Source: Candidatus Zixiibacteriota bacterium
GTDB lineage: Bacteria; Zixibacteria; MSB-5A5; CAIYYT01
Direction of reading: 5' to 3'
Length of the DNA stretch: 5,036 nucleotides
Assembly (NCBI GenBank): GCA_026397575.1
Contig: JAPLUP010000346.1
Span: 1 to 5,036, forward strand
The position numbers and the translations under genes were made by a program. Positions 1 through 5,036 of the stretch are shown piece after piece; within the stretch, counting starts at the first letter, position 1, and every line of letters starts with the position of its first letter. The notes under the pieces are model-generated. The model was given only the letters and a program-made list of their open reading frames with translations. It ran no database searches and had not been told where the DNA came from.

Positions 1-1142
1 GACGCTGGAAGTACGGTAATGCCGCTGATCGTCTGCATCACGGTATCCCCCGTGAGCAAGTCCAAGCTCTGCCTTCCTGCTGTGAAAAGTTTGAAACCCG
101 AGCTGGGGAAAGTGTGGCGACCTTGATCGGCGGCTACAAAACTATAGGGCGCCGTCTTTGTGTACGGGATCACCGCCAGTGCATCACTCGAACGAAAATA
201 AACTGCTCCATTGAAGTCATCGCTTACGTTCCCAAAGAGATCGTACGCCGTGACAACGACATCGTCAATGCCGTTACGCCAACCGTCACCAGCCACCACG
301 GACTCGGGAGCGCCACTCATCACGAAATGTGCAAAAACGCCCGGCAGCACGTACACCAGACTGCTGGTATCGGCAAACGACTGATAGCTCGCGACGATCT
401 TGGAAGCACCGGTATGCTTCGCCTGGAAGATGCCGCCTGCAATTGTGCCTGTCGGTGATGGCACGCCGATCACGCTCCAGTTGATTGGTTGCACAAAAAT
501 CGCATTTCCAAAACGATCCAGCGTCTCGACAGAGTACTGCAGAATAGTCCCCGCTCGCACCTGCTGTATGCCTTCGGGATACAATGAAAACGTTGCTAAC
601 TTGTCGGCGCGCAGAGAGAACGATGCCGACCAGGTCGGAGGCGCAATAAGCTCACTCGTCAGTGACATAATTGCGAGAGCTATCTCATATGAACGCGTTT
701 CCGTTGCATTGCGAACGCCAAACAGCTTCAAAGTTATCTTGCTACCCATTGCCGGGGCCTGCCCGCCAACGGCAAACTCGATTCTCAGTTCTTGTCCTTC
801 GCGGGATATGCCACCGATCTGATACTCAACATTCCCCGGATCGTCGTCAGAATAGAGCACGGAGTCAATCTCGGTCAGCCCGAATCCAGTGGGGAAGAAT
901 AGCCGTGCGGTTGCTTCCGGCTGCAGTGTGTCACCATTCAGACCGAACTCGATTCGATAGACGGTTCTGACGCCCACGGTGTCGACTTGAGGAAAAACCG
1001 TCAACTGCGTGATTGTCCCGCTGGCCTCGGACAGCGATTGCTCCGACCAAAAGTCGGTCTTGGTGTCATTCTGTGCTGACGCAAGCGGCGTCAGAAGCAG
1101 GCAGACCAGAACGAGGAGTATGATTGTCTTCATTTTCATCAT
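1..1142 (-). CDS. Secreted Ig-like/invasin-like repeat protein, N-terminal part (3' end beyond the window)
   Basis: The minus frame is open from ATG at 1142 to the left edge, giving 380 codons without a stop; an in-frame TAA lies a few codons upstream of the start. Residues 1-23 form a signal peptide: K3 and K5, a hydrophobic core around residues 7-20, then ASA before Q24 as a signal peptidase I site. Residues about 25-180 are a beta-rich domain I do not recognise. Residues about 181-268 and 269-380 look like tandem Ig-like (invasin/filamin-type) modules: each has a 'D-x-F-G-N' strand-turn (DRFGN 209-213, DLFGN 301-305), and the first has a 'GxFxAxxTGxxxIxA' pattern typical of bacterial Ig domains. 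The product is probably exported to the periplasm, cell surface or medium for adhesion or structure; its sorting signal, if any, lies off the window. ATGs at 1142, 1139 and 1133 are all possible starts, and none has a clear Shine-Dalgarno sequence. The gene has its own strong promoter. Function beyond a secreted Ig-like protein is unknown. Confidence 0.85.
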   Translation of the reverse strand, partial: MMKMKTIILLVLVCLLLTPLASAQNDTKTDFWSEQSLSEASGTITQLTVFPQVDTVGVRTVYRIEFGLNGDTLQPEATARLFFPTGFGLTEIDSVLYSDDDPGNVEYQIGGISREGQELRIEFAVGGQAPAMGSKITLKLFGVRNATETRSYEIALAIMSLTSELIAPPTWSASFSLRADKLATFSLYPEGIQQVRAGTILQYSVETLDRFGNAIFVQPINWSVIGVPSPTGTIAGGIFQAKHTGASKIVASYQSFADTSSLVYVLPGVFAHFVMSGAPESVVAGDGWRNGIDDVVVTAYDLFGNVSDDFNGAVYFRSSDALAVIPYTKTAPYSFVAADQGRHTFPSSGFKLFTAGRQSLDLLTGDTVMQTISGITVLPA

Positions 1143-1154
1143 GATGTCATTGAA

Positions 1155-1168
1155 TGTCAACAGTGACA
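1155..1168. promoter_or_regulatory. Small palindrome in the leader of the Ig-like protein gene
   Basis: TGTCA-ACAG-TGACA is an inverted repeat with 5-bp arms and a 4-nt centre. It lies between the predicted transcription start (about 1182) and the start codon at 1142, in a leader that lacks a Shine-Dalgarno sequence. It could be an operator half-site pair or a small RNA hairpin affecting initiation. The arms are short enough for chance. Confidence 0.2.
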
Positions 1169-1188
1169 ATTACCAACAAGACATACGA

Positions 1189-1216
1189 ATTATACACGGT
1201 TAAACGAACTTGTCAA
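1189..1216 (-). promoter_or_regulatory. Consensus sigma70-type promoter of the secreted Ig-like protein gene
   Basis: On the minus strand, TTGACA (1216-1211) is followed after exactly 16 bp by TATAAT (1194-1189). Both hexamers match the consensus at all six positions. Transcription would begin near 1182, giving a leader of about 40 nt before the ATG at 1142. This suggests the Ig-like gene is transcribed strongly and independently of the channel gene upstream. Confidence 0.75.
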
Positions 1217-1220
1217 CGCT

Positions 1221-1280
1221 TTATATCTCTGCGATCGGCACCCGCTCCCACAGGGTACTGCCCGTCAGGGCCACTGTCAT
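1221..1280 (-). CDS. Possible 19-residue peptide with a perfect Shine-Dalgarno sequence
   Basis: ATG at 1280 starts a 20-codon frame ending in TAA (1223-1221), encoding MTVALTGSTLWERVPIAEI. AAGGAGG lies at 1293-1287, six bases before the ATG, which is as good a ribosome site as any in the window. The peptide has no signal peptide or membrane segment and I do not recognise it. No promoter is evident just upstream, though read-through from the channel gene could supply transcript. The frame also continues back, open, to the stop codon of the channel gene at 1380. It could be a real small protein, a leader peptide, or part of a non-coding repeat; the length alone proves nothing. Confidence 0.25.
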   Translation of the reverse strand: MTVALTGSTLWERVPIAEI

Positions 1281-1379
1281 GAACACCCTCCTTGGCTGAG
1301 AACTGCTCTTTTTGCTATCCTTGTGAAGTGCCGGAGCAACTCCAAATTCCCTTCCTGCAATAACCTGCCGCCATAGCGG
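1281..1379. other. Intergenic stretch downstream of the channel gene, no clear terminator
   Basis: Just past the channel stop on the minus strand there are only short inverted repeats: TAACC/GGTTA arms near 1382-1361, a CCGC-TATG-GCGG mini-hairpin, and GGAG-TTG-CTCC at 1343-1333. None is followed by a run of T. A Rho-independent terminator for the lipoprotein-channel operon is therefore not visible, and read-through toward the Ig-like gene is possible. Confidence 0.4.
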
Positions 1380-2453
1380 TTACCCCGTCTCATCCTTACG
1401 TAGATAGACAACGCGCTGTGGATACGGAATCTCTATACCTGCAACCTGAAGATCACGGTAGATTCGGCAACGCAGGTTCTCCCCCACATTCCACTGATCC
1501 GCAAGCGTTGCGACGCGGCAAACCAGCATGAAGTTCAGGGCCGATTCGCCAAAGCTGCTGAAAAAAGCGGATGGTTCGGGGCTCTTGAGCACAGCCGGGT
1601 GCTCGAATGCCGCCTTCACCAGAAGCGTCTTCACCTTGTCAATATCACTGCCGTACGCCACCCCCAACTCGATTTTGACTCTGATTTCCTCCTCCGGATA
1701 GGAGAGATTGGTGATCTTCGACTTCACCAAGTCGTTGTTTGGCACAACAATCAATGTATTGTCAAACGTGAGGAATTTGCTCGAACGTATGCCGATATCG
1801 TAGACATCAGCAGTCTCACCCGATGGCAACACAATCCGGTCTCCCTCCCGAAACGGTCGGTCGACCATAATAATGAAGCCGGATATCATGTTGGCAATCG
1901 TGTCCTGCGCCGCCAGAGCGATGGCCAGCGAGCCGACACCCAGAACCGCCAGCAACCCCTTAACATCGACATGGAAATGATCCAGAATCGTTACGGCGGC
2001 AATCACGAAGATGACGATCTTCATGATGCGATGCGCCAGAGGCAGCAGATTGTCGTCAATCTTGCTCTCGGTGCGTGCTGCCACCGATTTGGCGTACCAT
2101 ATCGTGAATATCTTGACCAGCCGCAGCAGCAGGAACGTGACGATCACGGCGATTCCGATGAAAATGGCGCTGCCGATGATCTTGAATAGAAGCTGGTTGC
2201 CGTCAGGAAAGCGTGTTTCCAGACGGCGCGAGGTTATCGCCAATGCCGCAAAGACCAGGAGCCAGAGCGCCGGTTTCTTGATGGCGTCAAGAATCTGGCT
2301 GTTTAGTTCCTTGGTTGTCGGGCTGGCAAGATGCTTCTTGACGAAATTGAGGATCACTATCAGCAAACCGGCCACAAACACGGCGGCGACGATCATGGCA
2401 GCGGCGGTGAAGACCTCTATCCCCCAGGTCGGCAGTCCTAATCCTTCAAACAT
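1380..2453 (-). CDS. MscS-family small-conductance mechanosensitive channel
   Basis: This inner-membrane channel opens under membrane tension to release ions and small solutes during hypo-osmotic shock. The 357-residue protein has hydrophobic segments at about 12-37, 60-75, 88-118, 143-160 and 165-185. The last, with the run LLAVLGVGSLAIALAAQDT, is the glycine/alanine-rich pore helix (TM3) typical of MscS; it leads into the beta domain through SGFIIMVDRPFREGDRI (191-207). The conserved VPNN motif follows at 237-240. A C-terminal alpha/beta vestibule domain ends at about 352. With five predicted membrane segments it is longer than E. coli MscS (286 residues, three helices) and closer in layout to YnaI or MscMJ. 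The start is supported by AGGAG seven bases upstream. The gene begins 13 bp after the stop of the lipoprotein gene, implying one transcript. Gating properties and ion preference cannot be read from the sequence. Confidence 0.95.
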   Translation of the reverse strand: MFEGLGLPTWGIEVFTAAAMIVAAVFVAGLLIVILNFVKKHLASPTTKELNSQILDAIKKPALWLLVFAALAITSRRLETRFPDGNQLLFKIIGSAIFIGIAVIVTFLLLRLVKIFTIWYAKSVAARTESKIDDNLLPLAHRIMKIVIFVIAAVTILDHFHVDVKGLLAVLGVGSLAIALAAQDTIANMISGFIIMVDRPFREGDRIVLPSGETADVYDIGIRSSKFLTFDNTLIVVPNNDLVKSKITNLSYPEEEIRVKIELGVAYGSDIDKVKTLLVKAAFEHPAVLKSPEPSAFFSSFGESALNFMLVCRVATLADQWNVGENLRCRIYRDLQVAGIEIPYPQRVVYLRKDETG

Positions 2454-2460
2454 ATCGCAA

Positions 2461-2465
2461 CTCCT
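2461..2465 (-). promoter_or_regulatory. Ribosome binding site of the channel gene
   Basis: AGGAG on the minus strand sits seven bases before the ATG at 2453 and just 3' of the lipoprotein stop codon TAG (2469-2467). It fixes the channel start and supports translation from a shared mRNA. Confidence 0.7.
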
Positions 2466-2466
2466 G

Positions 2467-4161
2467 CTACTTCAAATTGAGATAGAATCCTTCGCGCTCG
2501 AATCTGGCTCTAATCTTGATCGTATCAGCCACAATCCAACCACGCTCCGCAAAGGACATCGGTGCTAGCGTTCCCATATCCCAACGGTGATTGCGATTCT
2601 GGTCGGCATACGTGTAGAGCGTGTAACTATCGGGATACAACTGCCAACTATAATGCTCGGTACCGTTGTGCGAGAATGTGTATTTCATTTTCCTGTAAAG
2701 ACCCTGCAGCAAGAAAGCCACCGTGTCACTACTCTCAATCGTCCCTGTCAGCAGTCCCAATGAGTCCGGACTCGCAACCGTAAAATCGAATTGGAACAAT
2801 GAGTCCGCCGGTGAGTTGCCATACAGGTCAGCCACCATGCGATTATACATGACAAACTTTAGTCGTCGATTTGCCGGCAAACTGTCTTCGGGAATGAAGC
2901 GATACTCGGTTCCGAGGCCGGCGACTGCTTGCACACCAATTGAGAGGGTTGAATCAGCCACGATCCTAGCCGCGCCCGATTGAATCATCATCGGCTCTGA
3001 GTAGACTACGCTCAAAGTCTCCGACGGTAGCATCAGAAACCGATCGGCTGCCGGTGATCGCGATATGACTGTCGGTTTCTCGTCATCAACTTCGCGCAGG
3101 CGTACATCGCACGCCGCCGTATCGCCATCCAGATGCCGCCCTTCTATGCTGTGCAGTCCACTGACCCTTATGTGAAACGACGAGTCCGGCAGCAAACGAT
3201 CACTCCAAAAATGCAACTTGCCCGATTCCTGCTCAAACACGACCGCCGTCATAGGCTTGAATATCTCTCGGCTGCGGGGGCTGATTCTTATCGAATCGGG
3301 ATTGATTGTCGCCGCATCCAACTTGCCACCGGAAAACTCCATCGTCACCGCGCCGGCAACACCACGACAGTTGGCCAGCGCAAAGTTGAGTGAATCGTAA
3401 CGGCTGACGTAGAGGGAATAATCTGTCGCTGGCTCCGTGATCTTCTTAGCGAGAGCAGTCGAATTCGGCAGCGCGACCCGTTCCGACTCTCCGCTGATCT
3501 TGTTGTCACGATCCTTGTCTTCCACACCAAGCACCAGATATTCGCCCGGTCGCATGTACTTGAATTCGAAATGGCCATCCTTGCCGGTCTCGGTGATATA
3601 GTCCGGCACGACAGCAAAAAGCGAATCGGGCAACCACGGCTTCACTTCATAAGCAAACACCCGGAAATTCGGTTCCGGACGAAATTGATTGTAAACGATA
3701 CCTCGTACCGTAGCTGAATCGATATGACTCCCCGTAGAAAACGCGAATGCCGAAGAACTCAACATGCGATTGCCGACTTGATCGGTCAACGACGCGCCGA
3801 TTGTCACGACATACGTCTTGTCCGGCTCGAAATTTATGGCAGGATCAACGATCAGCATAGATCCCTTGGCTTTGACCCGTGGCTCGGCCTTCAGCGGTGG
3901 CGAGATAAACAGAGCACTCGCTGCCGCTTTCGCCTGAATCCGTTCCGAGAACATGATTCGGATGTTGGCATCTACCGGAATCAAAGTGTCCCCTTCCACC
4001 GGTGAGGTCGCCAGTATCGTCGGCGGCTTGGTATCCGGCGGCCCTCCCGGAGGCGCCAGGTCCTTGGCGCAGGCCACGAATAGCAGAATGAGCATTGCGG
4101 CAGCCGAGATCGACCAAGTGCGGAGGTTTCCAAGTCGCAACGCGGATGTTGAAAAAGCCAC
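2467..4161 (-). CDS. Lipoprotein with SbsA-type Ig-like (Big_5) domain; start uncertain
   Basis: Numbered from GTG at 4161 (564 residues). Residues to 30 form a lipoprotein signal: arginines at 9 and 14, a hydrophobic stretch, and FVAC with Cys31 as the lipidation site. A proline/glycine linker (PPGGPPDTKPP) leads to a Big_5 Ig-like domain at about 43-144, with 'SPxxGDTLIPVDANIRIMFSE' at its start. A prealbumin-like beta domain (about 149-232) ends in an acidic DKDRDNK loop (215-221) resembling a calcium site. A second Ig-like region begins near 359 (DEKPTVISRSP). The C-terminal block has DQNRNHRWD (520-528) and a closing beta strand, an arrangement I associate with a Bacteroidota-type lipoprotein family of unknown function. 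It is probably membrane-anchored and structural, with no enzyme motif. TTG at 4140 and ATG at 4095 are alternative starts, none with a good Shine-Dalgarno sequence; GTG 4161 lies inside a repeat element. It probably forms an operon with the downstream channel gene. Confidence 0.85.
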   Translation of the reverse strand: MAFSTSALRLGNLRTWSISAAAMLILLFVACAKDLAPPGGPPDTKPPTILATSPVEGDTLIPVDANIRIMFSERIQAKAAASALFISPPLKAEPRVKAKGSMLIVDPAINFEPDKTYVVTIGASLTDQVGNRMLSSSAFAFSTGSHIDSATVRGIVYNQFRPEPNFRVFAYEVKPWLPDSLFAVVPDYITETGKDGHFEFKYMRPGEYLVLGVEDKDRDNKISGESERVALPNSTALAKKITEPATDYSLYVSRYDSLNFALANCRGVAGAVTMEFSGGKLDAATINPDSIRISPRSREIFKPMTAVVFEQESGKLHFWSDRLLPDSSFHIRVSGLHSIEGRHLDGDTAACDVRLREVDDEKPTVISRSPAADRFLMLPSETLSVVYSEPMMIQSGAARIVADSTLSIGVQAVAGLGTEYRFIPEDSLPANRRLKFVMYNRMVADLYGNSPADSLFQFDFTVASPDSLGLLTGTIESSDTVAFLLQGLYRKMKYTFSHNGTEHYSWQLYPDSYTLYTYADQNRNHRWDMGTLAPMSFAERGWIVADTIKIRARFEREGFYLNLK

Positions 4162-4197
4162 TCTTCCATAAGCGCTGGAGCATCCAAAGCATAAGGC

Positions 4198-4223
4198 GTC
4201 GTCAGGAATCCTTTCCTGACGAC
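4198..4223. repeat. Perfect hairpin 1 of the nested element
   Basis: GTCGTCAGGAA and TTCCTGACGAC are 11-bp perfect inverted arms around a TCCT loop. No T-run follows on either strand, so it is a poor candidate for a Rho-independent terminator. Confidence 0.8.
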
Positions 4224-4241
4224 CTTGACTAGTTTGCTGAT

Positions 4242-4265
4242 CCGGCAGGAAAGGATTCCTGCCGG
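4242..4265. repeat. Perfect hairpin 2 of the nested element
   Basis: CCGGCAGGAA and TTCCTGCCGG are 10-bp perfect inverted arms around an AGGA loop. Its central 16 bases (4246-4261) are the exact reverse complement of the centre of hairpin 1 (4203-4218), so the two hairpins are inverted copies of one module. Its last bases overlap the right terminal repeat of the larger element. Confidence 0.8.
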
Positions 4266-4308
4266 CGCTTTCGAATGACTCTTTCAACAGTCCCTCACCA
4301 GTGGAGAT

Positions 4309-4314
4309 TATAAT
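4309..4314 (+). promoter_or_regulatory. Candidate -10 box for the aminopeptidase gene (possibly bidirectional)
   Basis: TATAAT at 4309-4314 lies 66 bases before the GTG start. Its extended form ATTATAAT (4307-4314) is its own reverse complement, so the minus strand carries TATAAT at 4312-4307 facing the lipoprotein gene. The -35 region is weak: TCAACA at 4284-4289, at the long spacing of 19 bp, matches four of six consensus bases and lies in the end of the repeat element. No good minus-strand -35 is seen. Confidence 0.35.
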
Positions 4315-4368
4315 TGATTTCTGCCCCTCCTCCCAGTTATTTGCTGCGTAAGAGATTCTTGTCCATTC

Positions 4369-4374
4369 AGGAGG
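4369..4374 (+). promoter_or_regulatory. Strong Shine-Dalgarno sequence of the aminopeptidase gene
   Basis: AGGAGG ends six bases before GTG at 4381. It decides the non-ATG start, since no in-frame ATG with comparable support exists before residue 30. Confidence 0.85.
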
Positions 4375-4380
4375 TATTCC

Positions 4381-5036
4381 GTGATTGATCCCCGCAACGA
4401 CAAACTCGCCGACATCCTGGTTAATTATTCCTGCCGTGTACAGAAAGGTGAGCTTGTTTACGTCGAAATGAAAGGCGTTCCCACGATCGAGTTGGGCAAA
4501 GCCGTCATCCGCAAAGTCACCAAAGCCGGCGGCGTGCCGTTCTGGTATTACAACGATGAATCGATCATCCGCCAGTTTCTGCTGACCAACAACGAACAGC
4601 AAATCAAGGCGTTCGCCAAGTTCCATCTTTCGATGATGAAACAGACCCAGTGCTACATCGGCATCCGTGGCTCGAATAATCCTTTTGATCTTAATGACGT
4701 CCCTGCCGCCAAGATGAAGGCCTGGAGTTCCCTCTATTATAAGCCCGTGCATCTCCAGCAGCGCGTTATGAAAACCAAATGGGTTGTGCTTCGTTTCCCC
4801 AACGATGCCATGGCACAACTGGCGCAGCAACCGCAGGAGCAGTTCGAGAAATACTACTATGACGTCTGCTGCATCGACTACGCCAAGATGTCGAAAGCCA
4901 TGGACCCATTGGTCAAACTCATGTCGAAAACCGACAAGGTTCATATCAAAGGTCCGGGCGAGACCGATTTGACTTTCTCGATCAAAGGCATCCCGCCGGT
5001 GAAATGCGACGGCCATCGCAACATCCCCGACGGCGA
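4381..5036 (+). CDS. M29-family metallo-aminopeptidase (AmpS/AmpT type), N-terminal part
   Basis: This cytosolic exopeptidase would remove N-terminal residues from peptides using a two-metal centre. The frame opens at GTG 4381 after AGGAGG and runs 218 codons to the right edge with no stop; family members are usually about 370-410 residues, so roughly half is seen. Family hallmarks are the opening DPRNDKLADILVNYSCRVQ (residues 3-21), the block YYYDVCCIDYAKMSKAMDPL (about 160-179), and GPGETDLTFSIKGIPPVKCDG followed by HRNIPDG at the edge. In this family NxPxxE carries a metal-binding glutamate; the last two bases (GA) are compatible with that Glu at position 219. The other Glu, His and Asp ligands and the catalytic Tyr lie outside the window, so activity cannot be judged. 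There is no signal peptide. The gene is divergent from the lipoprotein gene and I see no functional link to its neighbours. Confidence 0.93.
   Translation, partial: MIDPRNDKLADILVNYSCRVQKGELVYVEMKGVPTIELGKAVIRKVTKAGGVPFWYYNDESIIRQFLLTNNEQQIKAFAKFHLSMMKQTQCYIGIRGSNNPFDLNDVPAAKMKAWSSLYYKPVHLQQRVMKTKWVVLRFPNDAMAQLAQQPQEQFEKYYYDVCCIDYAKMSKAMDPLVKLMSKTDKVHIKGPGETDLTFSIKGIPPVKCDGHRNIPDG

Larger units (their letters stand above)
4144..4293. mobile_element. 150-bp nested palindromic element (MITE-like or REP/BIME-like)
   Basis: The two ends are imperfect inverted repeats of about 32-35 bp. The left end reads GGATGTTGAAAAAGCC and continues to AAGCGCTGG (4170-4178). The right end, read inward on the minus strand, is GGACTGTTGAAAGAGTC and continues to AAGCGCCGG (4270-4262). 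Most differences are transitions plus small gaps, as expected of an old palindrome drifting. Between them lie two perfect hairpins at 4198-4223 and 4242-4265. No transposase or other coding content is present, so it would be non-autonomous. No target-site duplication is obvious. It fills most of the spacer between the divergent lipoprotein and peptidase genes and touches the 5' end of the former. Alternatives are an attenuator or double terminator specific to this locus, but the terminal repeats argue for a dispersed element. Confidence 0.6.

Noticed and set aside
114..1203. Several plus-strand open frames of 64-140 codons opposite the secreted Ig-like gene
   Set aside because: They overlap one another, are rich in Cys, Arg and His as antisense frames usually are, lack ribosome sites, and lie wholly or largely opposite a minus-strand gene with a signal peptide and promoter.
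1599..2568. Plus-strand open frames of 185-196 codons opposite the channel gene
   Set aside because: They are antisense shadows of a well-supported MscS-family gene and show no recognisable domain.
3981..4187. Minus-strand frame starting with ATG at 4187 overlapping the lipoprotein N-terminus in another frame
   Set aside because: It is out of frame with the lipoprotein signal peptide, its product is arginine-rich and of low plausibility, and the lipoprotein frame reads coherent domains throughout. I see no sign that a frameshift joins the two.
4198..4265. The pair of hairpins as a bidirectional Rho-independent terminator
   Set aside because: It lies between 5' ends of divergent genes, not 3' ends, and neither hairpin is followed by a T-run on either strand.
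4198..4265. The two repeated hairpins as a minimal CRISPR array
   Set aside because: There are only two units, in opposite orientation, with perfect internal palindromes and no spacer-like regular spacing or cas genes.
4162..5016. Minus-strand open frame extending the lipoprotein upstream by about 285 codons to an ATG at 5016
   Set aside because: The extension runs antisense through the aminopeptidase gene, which has strong family motifs, an ideal SD and a sound start, and then through the palindromic element. The lipoprotein signal peptide and lipobox would be buried in the middle. It is a chance open frame caused by codon bias of the gene opposite.

Overview
The window looks like chromosomal DNA of a Gram-negative bacterium of intermediate GC content (roughly half, judged by eye). 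The secreted or lipidated proteins rich in Ig-like domains, one of a type common in Bacteroidota and their relatives, suggest the FCB group, possibly a candidate phylum such as Zixibacteria. That placement is an inference from family style, not a search result. Shine-Dalgarno sequences are clear at some genes and absent at others.

Layout. (1) Positions 1-1142, minus strand: the first 380 codons of a secreted Ig/invasin-like repeat protein that runs off the left edge. It is preceded by a textbook sigma70-type promoter at 1189-1216. (2) Positions 1143-1379: a 237-bp intergenic stretch with that promoter, a small palindrome in the leader, and a 19-codon reading frame with a perfect Shine-Dalgarno sequence. 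No convincing terminator is visible. (3) Positions 1380-2453, minus strand: an MscS-family mechanosensitive channel of 357 residues. (4) Positions 2467 to about 4161, minus strand: a lipoprotein with an N-terminal SbsA-type Ig-like (Big_5) domain. Only 13 bp separate it from the channel gene, so the two are probably one operon. (5) Positions 4141-4380: the spacer between divergent genes, dominated by a 150-bp nested palindromic repeat that looks like a MITE or REP/BIME element and reaches into the 5' end of the lipoprotein gene. (6) Positions 4381 to the right edge, plus strand: the N-terminal 218 codons of an M29 (AmpS/AmpT-type) metallo-aminopeptidase with a strong Shine-Dalgarno sequence and a GTG start.

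How the genes work together. The lipoprotein and channel are likely co-transcribed and both act in the cell envelope (an envelope lipoprotein and an inner-membrane tension valve). No direct partnership can be shown from the sequence. The secreted Ig-like protein has its own promoter, and the peptidase is a divergent cytosolic enzyme. I see no defence system, CRISPR array, phage region or biosynthetic cluster. The most unusual item is the nested palindromic element sitting on the lipoprotein start. The second is the short SD-led frame downstream of the channel gene.
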